Shown: positions 34,608 to 46,171, numbered from the stretch's first letter. The stretch: DNA of 64,000 bases from Alphaproteobacteria bacterium (GCA_024742485.1 JANSYK010000003.1:1054001-1118000), one strand, 5' to 3'. The notes: generated by a model not told the origin, from the sequence alone. Numbers and translations are program-made.

Positions 34608-35672
34608 ATGGAAGATTGTTACTTTTTTCCCCGTCACTCTGGAATGACGGTGTCAAAACTGGCTATCGCCTGCAACGCCGAATTGTCGGACGAAGCATTG
34701 GGCGATAGGATCATTACCGGCGTGGCACCACTTTCCCGGGCCGCGACTGGTGATTTGACCTTCATTACATCACGCGTCCACGTGGATTGGCTGGCCGATC
34801 TCAAAGCGACAGCAATCATATGTCACCCCAGATTCGAGGCTTTGGTTCCGACGGGATGTGGTGTGCTGCTGACAAAGCGCCCGGAGCTGGCTTTTGCGGA
34901 AGCGGCGCAAATTCTCTATCCGGATGCGATGACTCCCAATGGTTTTGAGGGGCAGAACACGATCTCGCCCAAAGCCATTATCCATCCCGATGCACAGCTG
35001 GAGGACGACACGGTTTGTGTGGAGGCCGGTGCCGTCATTGCCGAAGGCGCGCAGATCGGTGCAGGCACGCGAATTCTTGCCGGGGCGACAATTGGGCAGA
35101 AATGTCGTGTGGGCAGGGACTGTGTTCTATCCGCCGGAGTGACCCTTCAGCACACATTGCTGGGAAACAGGGTTGTCATTCATCCGGGTGCGCGAATTGG
35201 TCAGGACGGATTCGGTTACACGCCATCTGATAGAGGCATGACTAAAATTGTGCAGATCGGTCGCGTCATCATTCAGGACGATGTTGAAATTGGAGCCAAC
35301 ACCACGATTGACCGTGGCGCCTTGGACGATACGGTCATCGGTGAAGGCAGCAAGATCGATAACCTGGTCCAGATCGGTCACAATGTGCATTTGGGACGCT
35401 ACTGTGCGATAGCCAGTCAGGTCGGCGTTTCCGGCAGTGTCAAAATCGGCGATGGAGTGATGTTGGGTGGCAATGTCGGTGTAAACGGCCACTTGAAAAT
35501 TGGAGATGGCGCCCAAATTGCCGGAATGAGTGCTGTCGCCGGTGATGTACCGGCGGGCGCGCGCTGGGGCGGCATACCCGCCCGTCCGATGCGTGCTTTT
35601 CTGAAAGATATGGCCGAAATGAATGCACGGGCATTTGGCAAGAAAGACAAGAAGGGTTTGGCTGATGGCTGA
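34608..35672 (+). CDS. lpxD: UDP-3-O-(3-hydroxyacyl)glucosamine N-acyltransferase
   Basis: A 354-residue protein. I use the ATG at 34608 because it gives the [10 protein letters not shown] start common in rhizobial LpxD; no good ribosome site is seen. The N-terminal uridine-binding domain is followed by many left-handed beta-helix hexapeptides ([17 protein letters not shown] and onwards) and the C-terminal helix ([21 protein letters not shown]). It adds the N-linked acyl chain in lipid A synthesis. The stop overlaps the fabZ start by eight bases. Confidence 0.95.
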   Translation: MEDCYFFPRHSGMTVSKLAIACNAELSDEALGDRIITGVAPLSRAATGDLTFITSRVHVDWLADLKATAIICHPRFEALVPTGCGVLLTKRPELAFAEAAQILYPDAMTPNGFEGQNTISPKAIIHPDAQLEDDTVCVEAGAVIAEGAQIGAGTRILAGATIGQKCRVGRDCVLSAGVTLQHTLLGNRVVIHPGARIGQDGFGYTPSDRGMTKIVQIGRVIIQDDVEIGANTTIDRGALDDTVIGEGSKIDNLVQIGHNVHLGRYCAIASQVGVSGSVKIGDGVMLGGNVGVNGHLKIGDGAQIAGMSAVAGDVPAGARWGGIPARPMRAFLKDMAEMNARAFGKKDKKGLADG

Positions 35673-36135
35673 AGAAAATGGCGTGACCGTTGAAACCGCT
35701 GATCTGTTGGAAATCATGGAGTTGCTGCCGCATCGATACCCGTTTTTGCTGGTCGATCGCATCATCGAGATTGATGCCGACAACTCCGCGATCGGAATCA
35801 AGAACGTGACGGCCAACGAACCCCAATTCACCGGGCACTTTCCGTCAAATCCGGTGATGCCGGGTGTGTTGCTGATTGAGGGGATGGCCCAGACTGCCGG
35901 GGCCATTTGTGCACGCAATCGCAAAGAGCGGTCAAATCTCGTCTACTTCATGACGATCGACAATGCCAGATTCCGTAAACCGGTCTTGCCCGGCGACCGG
36001 GTGGAGTACCACGTCAAGAAAATCAAACAGCGCGGTAACATCTGGAAGTTTCATTGCGAAGGGATTGTTGACGGAACCAAGGTGGCTGAGGCTGATGTCG
36101 GGGCAATGCTTGTTCCCGAAGAAGGCCATTCATGA
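35665..36135 (+). CDS. fabZ: 3-hydroxyacyl-ACP dehydratase FabZ
   Basis: A 156-residue hot-dog fold enzyme. Motifs are [34 protein letters not shown] (catalytic His, with the Glu in the helix) and [11 protein letters not shown]. It dehydrates 3-hydroxyacyl-ACP in fatty acid synthesis and competes with LpxA/LpxD for hydroxyacyl-ACP, which explains its place among lpx genes. It overlaps lpxD by eight and lpxA by four bases. Confidence 0.96.
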   Translation: MAEENGVTVETADLLEIMELLPHRYPFLLVDRIIEIDADNSAIGIKNVTANEPQFTGHFPSNPVMPGVLLIEGMAQTAGAICARNRKERSNLVYFMTIDNARFRKPVLPGDRVEYHVKKIKQRGNIWKFHCEGIVDGTKVAEADVGAMLVPEEGHS

Positions 36136-36947
36136 TGATCTCGGCCTCTGCCACTATTCATTCTTCGGCGGTTGTTGAAGACGGTGCCACTATTGGAAAC
36201 AATGTTTCTATCGGTCCGTTTTGCCTTGTCGGGTCAAAGGTGACACTGGAGGACGGTGTGGTGCTTAAGAGCCACGTCGCTGTTACCGGGAGAACCAGCA
36301 TTGGCAGAAATACAGCTGTCTTTCAGGGTGCCGTGTTGGGCGGCGAACCTCAAAACGTAAATTATAAAGGTGAGGAAACAGACCTAACCATCGGAGCGGA
36401 TTGCACAATTCGTGAAGGCGTCACGATGCATACCGGCATGCCAGATGCCGGCGGTCGGACCACGGTCGGTGAGCGCTCCATGTTCCTTGCGAGCTCCCAC
36501 GTAGCACATGACTGTCATATCGGCAGTGATGTCATTCTTTCAAACAACGTCATGTTGGGTGGTCATGTCATTGTCGGAGACCGCGTTATCATGGGCGGTG
36601 GTGCGGCTGTTCATCAATTCTGTAGAATTGGTCACCATGCATTCATTGGCGGATTGGCAGCCTGCAGCCTCGATGTCATTCCGTTCGGCATGTTGAATGG
36701 CAATCCGGGCGTGTTGGGGGGCCTCAATGTTATTGGCATGGCGCGCGCCGGAATGAGCAAATCGGAGATCCACACGGTACGCCGCGTTTTCAAGATGATA
36801 TTCCATGGAGACGGAACCATTCGAGCCAACACCGCAGCTCTACAAGAGGAGTATGGTTCCGTCGATATTCTGTCCGACATGTTTGAATTCATCGGGGCGG
36901 AAAGCCATCGCGGATTGGCGTCGGCAGCGAAGGAAAAGCGCGCATAG
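36132..36947 (+). CDS. lpxA: UDP-N-acetylglucosamine O-acyltransferase LpxA
   Basis: A 271-residue left-handed beta-helix protein. It has [20 protein letters not shown] (the VAHDC His is catalytic), [15 protein letters not shown] and a C-terminal helical domain with the conserved FEFI ending. It starts lipid A synthesis by adding a 3-hydroxyacyl chain to UDP-GlcNAc. The start overlaps the fabZ stop by four bases. Confidence 0.96.
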   Translation: MMISASATIHSSAVVEDGATIGNNVSIGPFCLVGSKVTLEDGVVLKSHVAVTGRTSIGRNTAVFQGAVLGGEPQNVNYKGEETDLTIGADCTIREGVTMHTGMPDAGGRTTVGERSMFLASSHVAHDCHIGSDVILSNNVMLGGHVIVGDRVIMGGGAAVHQFCRIGHHAFIGGLAACSLDVIPFGMLNGNPGVLGGLNVIGMARAGMSKSEIHTVRRVFKMIFHGDGTIRANTAALQEEYGSVDILSDMFEFIGAESHRGLASAAKEKRA

Positions 36948-37103
36948 ACCGAATTAAAAACCGGGCAATGAGTGATTCCGCAGGCCGGGGATATCATTCG
37001 AATGTTTATGGAGTCCAGGCCGGAAATAGGCTTATGCTGTGACAGTCGAACGCGGTTCGGTCGTGCAGCTTGAAAGTGTTTCTTTCCCACCAACCGAGGG
37101 CCT

Positions 37104-38000
37104 ATGGAAACGAGACCCCATCAACCAAATGCAAACGGGCGATTGGCAATCATTGCCGGAAGAGGCCGCCTGCCGTTGCATGTTGCCGCTGCTGCACGGG
37201 CAGCCGGTGATGACCCATTTGTCATCGGGTTGAAGGGCGAAGCCTGCACCATATCGGACGATTTTGATCATGAATTCGTGAGCCTCGGCGACATCACCGG
37301 CGTTCACCGGATTGTCAAGGAAAACGGCATTGATCGCGTCATCATGTCCGGTGGTGTTGACCGACGCCCAGAACGCGGAGAGGTGAGGGCACCACTGAGG
37401 ATGATCCCGGGTATTCTTCTCATGATGCGTATCTTGACGGGTGGTGGTGACGACAAATTGCTAAGGGCCGTTATCTCCATCATAGAAGCGGCCGGTTGCC
37501 GTGTTGTGGGTGCGCAGGAAATCGTGCCTGATCTGGTTGCCAAGACCGGGTCCATCACCAAACGGCAACCAACCTCGGCGGAATGGCAGGATATCCGGAC
37601 GGGTTATGCCGGCGCGGATATGCTTGGGCGCCTGGATGTGGGGCAGGGCGCGGTGGCCATTGGCGGACGGATAGTGGCGCTTGAAGGCCCGGAAGGTACC
37701 GATCGAATGTTGGACCGCGTTGCCGAGTTGCGTGAAGCAGGACGTATCACCCGTAAGCACAAGGGTGTTCTGATCAAGCTGTGCAAGCCACAGCAGGATC
37801 AAAGGGCAGACCTGCCCAGTATGGGCCCGAAAACAATCGAAAATGCCGAGCGCGCTGGTTTGACGGGAATTGCGATCGAGGCCGGCCGCGCTTTCATTCT
37901 GGACCAGGCGGAGACAATCGCCAAGGCGGATGCCCGCAACATGTTTGTGGTCGGCATTGACCGAGACAATTTGGATGCCGAATTGAAACAGCGGACATAG
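37104..38000 (+). CDS. lpxI: UDP-2,3-diacylglucosamine pyrophosphatase LpxI
   Basis: A 298-residue protein of the former DUF1009 family. The N-terminus LAIIAGRGRLPLHVAAAA and the C-terminal half (ATPGTKRQ-like TGSITKRQPTSAEWQDI, then GTDRMLDRVAEL and GVLIKLCKPQQDQRADLPSMGP) are typical. LpxI makes lipid X from UDP-diacylglucosamine and replaces LpxH in most alphaproteobacteria. The position between lpxA and lpxB confirms the call. Confidence 0.95.
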   Translation: METRPHQPNANGRLAIIAGRGRLPLHVAAAARAAGDDPFVIGLKGEACTISDDFDHEFVSLGDITGVHRIVKENGIDRVIMSGGVDRRPERGEVRAPLRMIPGILLMMRILTGGGDDKLLRAVISIIEAAGCRVVGAQEIVPDLVAKTGSITKRQPTSAEWQDIRTGYAGADMLGRLDVGQGAVAIGGRIVALEGPEGTDRMLDRVAELREAGRITRKHKGVLIKLCKPQQDQRADLPSMGPKTIENAERAGLTGIAIEAGRAFILDQAETIAKADARNMFVVGIDRDNLDAELKQRT

Positions 38001-38158
38001 GTGTATGGCGAACGGAGCACATAACACTTTGGTTGGTCAGGCGGATTAGGATGCGAGTGCGCAAGCGTATGATTGTGCGACTGCCAATCTGGACCCGCGA
38101 TCGGGCTTTGTTTGATGATGCGAGCAATCTGCGCCACGGTACGGAATGGATCACATAA

Positions 38159-39367
38159 ATGGACTCTGATCCCAAGTCGCCACTCAAACTGGCTGTTATC
38201 GCTGGAGAAAAGTCAGGTGATCTTCTCGGCAGCGATCTGATAACAGCCATCAGGCAACAGCATGAAGGTCCGGTTCAACTGGTCGGCGTGGGCGGCGAGG
38301 CCATGGCGGAAGCGGGGCTGGTTTCCTTATTCGATTATCAGGAATTGTCGATCGTCGGGTTTAGCGCTGTGATTGCTCGGTTGCCGCAATTGCTGATGCG
38401 TATACGATATACCGCAAACGCAATAATAGCCGCAAAACCGGACATACTGGTGATTATTGATAGTCCGGATTTTACGCACCGGGTCGCAAAAGCGGTCCAC
38501 AAAGCTCTGCCGAACTTGCCGATTATCAACTACGTTTGCCCAACCGTATGGGCCTGGAAACCCGAACGAGCGGTGAAGATGGCAGCGTATGTCAACCACG
38601 TGCTGTCCGTGTTCCCATTTGAGGCGGATTTCGTCGCACGACTCGGAGGACCACCTGTCACCTATGTCGGACACAGACTGACAACTGATCCGGGAGTGCT
38701 GTCCGCCGCTGCAAGCCAGAAGGACCTGCGAGGAAGAAGACAGAACCTTCCCAAGGGGGAGCAGTTCGAAAATCCTGTTTGCCTTATTCTTCCTGGCTCC
38801 CGTGCGGGTGAATTCAAGCGCCTTCTACCCTCATTGGAGCGTACGGCAGCCGAGCTTGCCCTGCGATGCCCTTCAATGCGGTTTATCATTCCGACACTGC
38901 CACGGTTGGAGACCGAATTGCGGAATGTGTGCCGTGGGTGGTCGACGGATGTCGAGATTGTGTCCGGTGAGGCTGCCAAGTGGCAGGCATTTTCCATTGC
39001 CGATGCGGCGGTTGCCGCATCCGGAACAGTTTTGCTTGAACTGGCACTCGTCGGCATTCCCTGTATCTCCGTTTACAAGCTTGATCCGATTGCCAGAATG
39101 GTAATGGGACGCATTACGGCCTGGACTGGTTCTCTGCCGAATTTCATCGCCGACTACCCGGTGATCAATGAATACGTCAATGAATCTGTACGGCCGGGAC
39201 TGATCGCCCGGCGTTTGGAACGCCTGACGTCCAACAGTCGGGAACGCCGAGAGATGTTGGCGGCGTTCGACGACGTTCGCAACGCGATGAGGACGGATGA
39301 ACCGGCCAGTCAGCCGGCTTCCCGCCTGGTATTGCAAATCGCCGATAAGACACCGAGCGCAGCCTGA
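38159..39367 (+). CDS. lpxB: Lipid A disaccharide synthase
   Basis: A 402-residue GT19 enzyme. Motifs are AGEKSGDLLGSDLI at the start, VGVGGEAMAEAGL, NYVCPTVWAWKPERA and FPFEADFVARLGGPPVTYVGH. It joins lipid X and UDP-diacylglucosamine. It ends the lpx run. The region between it and gcvP (138 bases) has a 14-base palindrome (CGATCAGCTGATCG) but no clear terminator. Confidence 0.95.
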   Translation: MDSDPKSPLKLAVIAGEKSGDLLGSDLITAIRQQHEGPVQLVGVGGEAMAEAGLVSLFDYQELSIVGFSAVIARLPQLLMRIRYTANAIIAAKPDILVIIDSPDFTHRVAKAVHKALPNLPIINYVCPTVWAWKPERAVKMAAYVNHVLSVFPFEADFVARLGGPPVTYVGHRLTTDPGVLSAAASQKDLRGRRQNLPKGEQFENPVCLILPGSRAGEFKRLLPSLERTAAELALRCPSMRFIIPTLPRLETELRNVCRGWSTDVEIVSGEAAKWQAFSIADAAVAASGTVLLELALVGIPCISVYKLDPIARMVMGRITAWTGSLPNFIADYPVINEYVNESVRPGLIARRLERLTSNSRERREMLAAFDDVRNAMRTDEPASQPASRLVLQIADKTPSAA

Positions 39368-39505
39368 ACGGTCGTTGCAATATGGCCGGCGGTCGTGCAG
39401 CGATCAGCTGATCGAGAGACGCCACCAGAATAGCACTGCACTCCTTCCTTGCCGAACTCCGCCCCGACAACAACCAGAACCCATCCCATTTGAACCGGAA
39501 ATCCG

Positions 39506-42346
39506 TTAGCTGGCAAGTTGCTCTATCGGGGGACAGGCGCACACCAGATTGCGGTCTCCATAGACATTGTCAACGCGTGACACTGGCGGCCAGTATTTGC
39601 CTGCCAACTGCAATTGACCAGCAGGTGCAACCGCCAGTGCCGCGTCATAGGGATGGTCCCACTGACCCACAATGGCGGTTTCGGCAGTATGGGGCGCGTT
39701 GACCAACGGATTGTCCGCTTCGTCCCATTCCCCGTTTTCCAATCGTTTTATTTCGTCGCGTATGGCAAGCATCGCGTCGCAGAATCGGTCGAGCTCGACA
39801 AGCGGTTCGGATTCCGTCGGTTCGATCATCAAGGTCCCCGCCACGGGCCAGGACATGGTCGGTGCATGAAATCCATAATCGATAAGGCGCTTGGCGATAT
39901 CTTCGACGCCGATCCCCGCGCTGTCCTTGAAGGGCCTTGTATCGATGATGCATTCATGGGCCACCCGGTCGTGCGCGCCCCGGTAGAGGATGTCATAGCC
40001 ATCCTTCAATCGCTCTGCGATATAGTTGGCGGACAGGATCGCCACTTCGGCCGTGTTTCGCAAGCCATCGGCACCCATCATCCTGATATACATCCAGGAA
40101 ATCGGCAGGATCGAAGCGCTTCCAAAGGTCGCCGCCGCAACAGCGCCGCTGCCGTCCGACAGCGGATCACCGGGCAGGAACGGCTCCAAATGCGGTGCCA
40201 CGCCGATCGGTCCAATACCGGGGCCGCCTCCGCCATGGGGAATGCAAAAGGTCTTGTGCAGATTCATGTGGCAGACATCAGCGCCGATGTCGAAGGGGCG
40301 GGCAAGTCCAATCATTGCATTGAGATTGGCGCCATCGAGATAGACTTGGCCACCATGATCATGGACGATCTGGCAGATCGTCTTGACCTTTTCTTCAAAA
40401 ACACCGTGTGTGGACGGGTATGTAATCATCAAAGCCGCGAGTTGTTCGCTGTGCGCCTCGGCTTTCTCGGTCAGGTCCTGAAGATCCACATCGCCATTTT
40501 CCGTGCATTTGACAACGACGATGCGCAAACCGGCCATCGACGCACTGGCCGGATTGGTTCCATGCGCCGATGACGGAATCAAGCAGACGTCACGATGTTG
40601 CTCTCCGCGTGCTGCGTGGTAGTGGCGTATGGCCATCAAGCCTGAAAATTCCCCCTGGCTGCCGGCATTTGGCTGCAGGCTGACGGCTGAAAATCCGGTG
40701 ATTTCACACAGCCACGCTTCCAGGTCCTTGATCATCCTGTGATACCCTTTGGCATGGTTCTCGGGCGCAAAGGGATGAATGTTTGAGATCTTCGACCACG
40801 TCACCGGCATCATTTCAGCCGCCGCGTTGAGTTTCATCGTGCACGAGCCGAGCGGAATCATGGCCCGGTCCAGGGCAAGGTCTTTATCTGCAAGTTTCCG
40901 CAGATAGCGCATCATGTCGGTTTCTGATCGAACAGCATGAAATATGGGTTGCGACAGGAATGGCCGTTTGCGCGTTGCGGATGGTAGGTGGCCTTGATCA
41001 GTCTCCTCTCTTTCGGCAGCAGAAAACACCGCCAGAAGGGTCGATAAATCCTCCGCGGTGGATGCTTCGTCAAACGCAACCGAAACCAGATCAGCGTCTT
41101 GTTTCCGAATGAGACAGCCGTCTTCCTGCGCTTTTGCTGCAAATTCGCCTGCGCGGCCTTCCACCTTTATGGTCACCGTATCGAAAAAGTGCTCTCCGGC
41201 TAGGGAAAACCCTGCGTTGACCATTGCGGCGGCGAAACGGCTGGCAAACCGCGACACTCTGTGGGAAATCGCCTGCAAGCCGTCGGGACCGTGCCAGATC
41301 GCATAGGCGGCGGCCATGTTGGCCAGCAGGGCCTGCGCGGTGCAGATATTGGAGGTCGCCTTGTCTCGCCGGATATGTTGCTCTCGCGTTTGCAGCGCCA
41401 GCCGATAGGCAGGATTGCCGTTGACGTCGACCGATTCCCCGACCAGTCGTCCCGGCATGATCCGGGTCAGGTTCTCGGTCACCGCGATGTAGGCTGCATG
41501 GGGACCGCCAAATCCCATGGGGACTCCAAATCTCTGGGCGGAGCCGACAACAATATCGGCGCCCCATTCGCCCGGCGGCTGCAGTTGCGTCAGCGAAAGT
41601 GGATCGGTAACCACAATGACCAGGGCACCCGCCTCATGCGCCTTCCGCACAAGATCTTCCGGATTGTCAAGAACGCCATATGTATCTGGCCAGGAAAATA
41701 TGACTGCCGCCGTGTCCTCATCGACATCGCCATCAGCGATGCCAATGTTAAGCGGCTCCATGCGCGTCTCCAACACTGTGCGGGACTGCGGGTGCAGCGG
41801 ATTGACAACGGAAACATGGTGTCGCTTCATCCGGTGATGGCGATAGGCCATGCCTGCCGCTTCGGCAACGGCCGTCGCTTCATCAAGAAGGGACGCATTG
41901 GCGACGGGAAGCCCGGTCAATTCACTGATCAAGGTCTGGAAATTGAACAGCATCTCCAGGCGTCCCTGGCTGATTTCCGGCTGGTAAGGTGTGTAGGACG
42001 TATACCAGGCGGGGTTTTCCAGCATGTTGCGCTGAATGACTGGCGGTACGAGGCAGCCGTAGTAGCCTTGGCCAATAAAGCAGCGTGATACGACATTTTG
42101 ATCAACAATCGACTGCAGTTCCTGCAGGGCCGCGTGTTCACTGACGGCGTCGGGAAGGTTCAACGTGTCATTGAAGCGAATGCTCTTAGGCACGGACTGA
42201 TGGATCAATGCCTGCACCGATGGGACACCGAGCGTTTTCAGCATTTGCCGGATTCCGGCGCTGTCAGGACCATTGTGCCGGTTTGAAAACCGTGTTTCAG
42301 CCAATGGAGCTTCGGCTACTCGCGTGGCGTTGTCTTTTGTGTTCAT
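39506..42346 (-). CDS. gcvP: Glycine dehydrogenase (decarboxylating), P protein
   Basis: A 946-residue single-chain P protein, the usual length for the fused form. N-terminal half: FSNRHNGPD start, [15 protein letters not shown]-terminal half: [15 protein letters not shown] and the PLP site [17 protein letters not shown] with Lys at about residue 698. It decarboxylates glycine and passes the aminomethyl group to the lipoyl arm of GcvH. It is the last gene of gcvT-gcvH-gcvP, eleven bases after gcvH. Confidence 0.97.
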   Translation of the reverse strand: MNTKDNATRVAEAPLAETRFSNRHNGPDSAGIRQMLKTLGVPSVQALIHQSVPKSIRFNDTLNLPDAVSEHAALQELQSIVDQNVVSRCFIGQGYYGCLVPPVIQRNMLENPAWYTSYTPYQPEISQGRLEMLFNFQTLISELTGLPVANASLLDEATAVAEAAGMAYRHHRMKRHHVSVVNPLHPQSRTVLETRMEPLNIGIADGDVDEDTAAVIFSWPDTYGVLDNPEDLVRKAHEAGALVIVVTDPLSLTQLQPPGEWGADIVVGSAQRFGVPMGFGGPHAAYIAVTENLTRIMPGRLVGESVDVNGNPAYRLALQTREQHIRRDKATSNICTAQALLANMAAAYAIWHGPDGLQAISHRVSRFASRFAAAMVNAGFSLAGEHFFDTVTIKVEGRAGEFAAKAQEDGCLIRKQDADLVSVAFDEASTAEDLSTLLAVFSAAEREETDQGHLPSATRKRPFLSQPIFHAVRSETDMMRYLRKLADKDLALDRAMIPLGSCTMKLNAAAEMMPVTWSKISNIHPFAPENHAKGYHRMIKDLEAWLCEITGFSAVSLQPNAGSQGEFSGLMAIRHYHAARGEQHRDVCLIPSSAHGTNPASASMAGLRIVVVKCTENGDVDLQDLTEKAEAHSEQLAALMITYPSTHGVFEEKVKTICQIVHDHGGQVYLDGANLNAMIGLARPFDIGADVCHMNLHKTFCIPHGGGGPGIGPIGVAPHLEPFLPGDPLSDGSGAVAAATFGSASILPISWMYIRMMGADGLRNTAEVAILSANYIAERLKDGYDILYRGAHDRVAHECIIDTRPFKDSAGIGVEDIAKRLIDYGFHAPTMSWPVAGTLMIEPTESEPLVELDRFCDAMLAIRDEIKRLENGEWDEADNPLVNAPHTAETAIVGQWDHPYDAALAVAPAGQLQLAGKYWPPVSRVDNVYGDRNLVCACPPIEQLAS

Positions 42347-42357
42347 TTGTTGCTCCG

Positions 42358-42726
42358 CTATCCCACCTGTGCCAGATAAGCTGCTTCATCCATCAGGCCA
42401 TCAAGTTGTGAAGCATCAACAAGACGCATTTTCACAAGCCACCCGTCCTTTTGTGCCGAACTGTTCACTAGGCCGGGCTCTCCCTCCAGCGCATCGTTGA
42501 TAGCCGATATTTCGCCATCCACCGGGGCATAGACATCCGAGGCGGCCTTGACCGATTCAACGACGATCGCAGCTTCACCTTTGCTGACCTTTCGGCCAAC
42601 CTCGGGAAGTTCGACAAAAACCAGATCCCCCAATTGCTCCTGCGCATGATCAGTAATGCCAATGACGGCCTCGTTGCCGTCCACGCGAATCCACTCGTGA
42701 TCCTCTGTGAAATAGACTTTGCTCAT
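42358..42726 (-). CDS. gcvH: Glycine cleavage system H protein
   Basis: A 122-residue protein; the start [13 protein letters not shown] lies on the ATGA overlap with gcvT. The lipoylated Lys is K60 in [12 protein letters not shown]. The chain carries the aminomethyl group between P, T and L proteins. No lpd gene is in this window. Confidence 0.97.
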   Translation of the reverse strand: MSKVYFTEDHEWIRVDGNEAVIGITDHAQEQLGDLVFVELPEVGRKVSKGEAAIVVESVKAASDVYAPVDGEISAINDALEGEPGLVNSSAQKDGWLVKMRLVDASQLDGLMDEAAYLAQVG

Positions 42727-43829
42727 GATGATTCTCCTCGATGATATTTGTGGGGTACAAAGGGCAGGGCATGCAGACCGCACGCGAGTCGTCGCCCGCG
42801 GACGTCTGCAAAAAAGCGATTTTCCGACGCCGCCGCCGATTTCGATATGCGACCAATGGCAACCGGGTGCCCGCATGACGGGCCATAGCCGCCGGACGTG
42901 ACCAGGCCGACTTCATTGGCATCAGGATCTTCACCGTCGAAGAGCAGCGTACCGGCTCTTACCGGTGCCTTGCCCTCCGGCTTTAGTCCAACGCGTTTGT
43001 GTGTGACGCCGCGGGCAAGGATATCTGAAAGTGCCGGTGCACCGACATAGCTTCCCTGTTCCCGAAGCGGTTTCGGAACGGCCCAGATCAGCCCGACCGT
43101 TGCCGGATCAGTATGTTCGTCCATATCCTGACCGTAGAGCGGGAGGCCCGCCTCAATACGCAGACTGTCACGCGCACCCAGTCCAACCCACTCAACTGCT
43201 TCATCGGCCAACAGGCCCATGGCAAATTCTTCGGCACGGTCCATTGCAAGTCCGATCTCAAAACCGTCTTCACCGGTGTAACCGGAGCGCGAAACAAAGG
43301 TACCATCTGGCAATTCTAGTACCTGCATGAAAGTGAGCGACGCGCATTGCGGAATATGACGCGACAATTGTTCGGCTGCTTTGGGGCCTTGAAGGGCAAG
43401 GAAGACACGCGGAATCTGACGGACTGAGGCATCACATCCTTCGGCGAGGTTTGACAGATGCTCGAAATCCTTGTCCGCGCAGGCGCCATTGGCGACAACC
43501 ACATAGCGTTGCTGCCCCAACCGGCTGACAATCAGGTCGTCGATCATGCCGGCGGCCGGGTTGAGCAGGAACGTGTAGCGGCCCTTGCCGATGTCCTGCT
43601 CTGCAGGCGCATAGGGACACGCTCTCGCAACAAGTGCGGCGGCCCCCGGACCTTCGATACTGATGTGGGACATATGCGAAATATCGAACAGTCCGGCTGC
43701 ACGGCGCGTATGCAGGTGTTCCTGCATCACGCCAAGCGGATAACTGATCGGCATGTCATAGCCGGCAAATGGCCCAAAGCGGGCACCGGCAGACACATGC
43801 AATGGTTTGAGGGGAAGCTGTTTTTCCAT
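42723..43829 (-). CDS. gcvT: Aminomethyltransferase, glycine cleavage T protein
   Basis: A 368-residue protein. I use the ATG at 43829 with GGAG five bases upstream; a GTG 15 bases earlier is possible. Typical parts are [34 protein letters not shown] and the C-terminal [17 protein letters not shown]. It makes methylene-tetrahydrofolate and releases ammonia. It leads the operon, directly after the glycine riboswitch. Confidence 0.95.
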   Translation of the reverse strand: MEKQLPLKPLHVSAGARFGPFAGYDMPISYPLGVMQEHLHTRRAAGLFDISHMSHISIEGPGAAALVARACPYAPAEQDIGKGRYTFLLNPAAGMIDDLIVSRLGQQRYVVVANGACADKDFEHLSNLAEGCDASVRQIPRVFLALQGPKAAEQLSRHIPQCASLTFMQVLELPDGTFVSRSGYTGEDGFEIGLAMDRAEEFAMGLLADEAVEWVGLGARDSLRIEAGLPLYGQDMDEHTDPATVGLIWAVPKPLREQGSYVGAPALSDILARGVTHKRVGLKPEGKAPVRAGTLLFDGEDPDANEVGLVTSGGYGPSCGHPVAIGRISKSAAASENRFFADVRGRRLACGLHALPFVPHKYHRGESS

Positions 43830-43880
43830 CGGCACTCCGGACACGGTTGCGCAGTTCCATACACCTGCATGGAATCATGC

Positions 43881-44070
43881 GCCCCTCTGTCTGGAGCCTG
43901 AGAGACTTGCGCAACCGGAACTCTGTCGGCGACGCTTACACCTTCGGCGCGGAACGGCTGTTCCGACTTTCCAGAGTGCCAATCGGTCTACGGTCCTTTT
44001 GCCTGAGAGATTATGGGCATTTTCCCCTTCGGCCGTTGCAATGTCCTTGACGCCGCAACTCTCTCCCGCA
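43881..44070 (-). promoter_or_regulatory. Tandem glycine riboswitch upstream of gcvT
   Basis: On the minus strand two aptamers follow each other. The first has TGCGGGAGAG, GGCCGAAGGGGAAA and TCTCTCAGGCAAAAGGACCG. The second has GCGCCGAAGGTGTAAGC and CAAGTCTCTCAGGCTCCAGA. These are the conserved bulges of both glycine aptamers. The last aptamer ends about 50 bases before the gcvT start, so glycine would turn the operon on, either by transcription or by freeing the ribosome site. This is the known arrangement for gcv operons. Confidence 0.9.
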
Positions 44071-44187
44071 GTCGATGTGTAATATCCAACGAATATTACG
44101 AGGCACGATTACGTTAGTGGAAGAACGGCAATCTGTCATCTATTGTCTGATAAAATCTGTGTCAGAATCGGTTGGGTCAAAAAAACC

Positions 44188-45105
44188 ATGAAATTTCAAC
44201 GATGCATGCGATCGCGGGCCGTGACGATCCTGAGCAGGTCGCTTTGTTTCCTTGTCATTCTGGCAGTACTCCCCGGCATCGCAGGAGCAGATTCGATTCT
44301 CCTTCGGCCCTACAAGGACAAACTGTTCTCCTATCCGGGGATCCTCGCGACGGCCGACAAGGGTGACTATCTGAAGGTCGATTACCGCAAGGAACGCGAC
44401 ATCCACAAGCGGGACAAGGTTCCCGAACGCCGCGTCAATGGCAAATATGTGTCAATGCGACCGAAACGCAAACAGCGCACCTTGACCATCAAGGCGCCGG
44501 ATGTTGCGGTCGAGGTCTATGAAACCGGCGCTTCCAAGCGTGCGCGATTTGCGGTCATCTTTATCCACGGGCGAGGTGGAGACCGCCGGCTCGGCGTGAA
44601 GGACTGGACCTTTGGTGGAAACTTCAATCGCCTGAAAAATCTGGCCGTTCGAAATGGTGGTGTTTACTATTCACCGACCATCCCGAGCTTCGACCAGCGC
44701 GGTCTCGAACATCTGCAGACACTGGTGACCTATATCCGCCGTACGTCGCCCTCCGCGCCGATCGTGCTCGCCTGCGGTTCCATGGGAAGTATTCTGTGCT
44801 GGGCTGGTGCCAACGATCCGGGTATTTCTTCCCGCCTGGCGGGCATTGCCATTCTCGGCGGAACCGGAGACAGCAGTTTTGCAAGCAGCGCAGCCTATCA
44901 TGCCGGCGTACCGGTGATGATTGCCCATGGCAGCGGAGATTCCGTGTACGATTGGCGCAGCCAGTTCAACCTGTACCGCACCATCCGCAATTCGTCGGAC
45001 GAAACCTATCCGATCCGGTTCGTTCTTTTCGAAACCGGCAGCCACGGGACACCGATCAGGATGATCGACTGGCGCGACACCCTCAACTGGATGCTGTACC
45101 GCTGA
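44188..45105 (+). CDS. Exported alpha/beta hydrolase-like protein
   Basis: A 305-residue protein. The start at 44188 gives a basic N-terminus and a Sec signal peptide (ILSRSLCFLVILAVLPGIAGA). A region rich in Lys and Arg (residues 60-95) precedes the hydrolase fold: FAVIFIHGRGGDRR (oxyanion hole), VLACGSMGSILCW (nucleophile Ser in a GSMGS elbow), IAHGSGDSVYDW (acid) and TGSHGTPI (His). All three catalytic residues are in order. Substrate unknown; an esterase or lipase acting in the periplasm is likely. It is divergent from gcvT. Confidence 0.7.
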   Translation: MKFQRCMRSRAVTILSRSLCFLVILAVLPGIAGADSILLRPYKDKLFSYPGILATADKGDYLKVDYRKERDIHKRDKVPERRVNGKYVSMRPKRKQRTLTIKAPDVAVEVYETGASKRARFAVIFIHGRGGDRRLGVKDWTFGGNFNRLKNLAVRNGGVYYSPTIPSFDQRGLEHLQTLVTYIRRTSPSAPIVLACGSMGSILCWAGANDPGISSRLAGIAILGGTGDSSFASSAAYHAGVPVMIAHGSGDSVYDWRSQFNLYRTIRNSSDETYPIRFVLFETGSHGTPIRMIDWRDTLNWMLYR

Positions 45106-45194
45106 TTTCTGCTCAGGGCGTTGGCGATCGGCATCCTATTGCGTGTTTGCATCTCGTACGGGCTTCATCGATTAGCTCTTGGCACTTGTTCAGG

Positions 45195-46067
45195 CTAAGT
45201 GGAGTAGCGGGATTCAAGTTCATCCCACAGGTCTTTTTGCACGGTTTCCTGCCTGGACTTGAAGCTGGCGACGGGACCGGTTTCGTCCAGCTTTCCCTCT
45301 TCCTTCAGAAGCGAGAGTGCATTCTGCATCCCATATAGAGCGCCCTGCAAAGCAACATTGGCGTAGAGCACGAGAGAATATCCCATATCATCCAGGCTGT
45401 TCAGATCCATGATGGGCGTCTTTCCCCCGACCACGAGATTGACGAGCTGGGGTGTTCCCTTGAGGCGGGCAGGGATATCGCGAATTTCCTGGATATTCTC
45501 CGGAGCTTCCACGAATGTAATGTCGGCACCATCTTCGATAAAGGCTTCAGCCCGGTCGACCGCTTCATTGAAGCCACGTGTCGCACGGGCGTCGGTGCGC
45601 GCTACGATCAGGAAATTCGGATCCTGGCGTGCATCCACTGATGCCTTGATCCGGCTTCGTGCCTCGTCAATATCGACAACATCCTTGCCAGAGAAATGTC
45701 CGCAGCGCTTGGGATTCACCTGATCTTCGAGCTGGATCGCGCTGGCACCGGCTCGTTCGAGTGTCCGCACCGTGTGCCGCACATTCAACGCGTTGCCAAA
45801 ACCGGTATCGGCATCCACAATAAGCGGAAGATCCGTCGTGTTGCGGATGGTCGCGGTGTGCTGTGCAATCTCCGGCAACGATACAAATCCGAGATCAGGC
45901 ATGCCGTGATAGGAGTTCGTCAGTCCGGCCCCGGACAGATATATCGCTTCAAATCCCAACTCGGTGATGACACGAGCTGCTAGGGCATTGGCAGCACCGG
46001 GCAGCAAGATTGCACCGCCCTTGTTCACCCGTTCACGGAAAATGCGATTGATTTCATGACACAGCAT
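45195..46067 (-). CDS. Isocitrate lyase/PEP mutase superfamily lyase (PrpB-like)
   Basis: A 290-residue TIM-barrel protein. Superfamily marks are LPGAANALAARVITELGFEAIYLSG, PLIVDADTGFGNALNV (metal Asp), the catalytic loop NPKRCGHFSGK and LIVARTDARATRG. The KRCGH loop is that of methylisocitrate and dimethylmalate lyases. The product of a PrpB reaction would be pyruvate plus succinate. It lies downstream of the IclR gene on the same strand and faces the AcnD/PrpF/Tct genes across the regulator; the pathway is probably shared, but the natural substrate is open. Confidence 0.8.
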   Translation of the reverse strand: MLCHEINRIFRERVNKGGAILLPGAANALAARVITELGFEAIYLSGAGLTNSYHGMPDLGFVSLPEIAQHTATIRNTTDLPLIVDADTGFGNALNVRHTVRTLERAGASAIQLEDQVNPKRCGHFSGKDVVDIDEARSRIKASVDARQDPNFLIVARTDARATRGFNEAVDRAEAFIEDGADITFVEAPENIQEIRDIPARLKGTPQLVNLVVGGKTPIMDLNSLDDMGYSLVLYANVALQGALYGMQNALSLLKEEGKLDETGPVASFKSRQETVQKDLWDELESRYST

Positions 46068-46171
46068 GGGTCCTCACTCGGGTCAGTTGTGTAGAGTGTC
46101 AGGGGTCGTGTAGTTGCGGCACGCTGTCGGCGCAATCGTTATGAGTGGTCGTTTCACAGGGGAGAACGGTG

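Noticed and set aside
39401-39414. 14-base palindrome CGATCAGCTGATCG between lpxB and gcvP as terminator
   Set aside because: No loop or T-run; more likely a chance palindrome or a protein site.
43847-44082. Rightward reading frames upstream of gcvT
   Set aside because: They lie wholly within the glycine riboswitch and are shadows of it.
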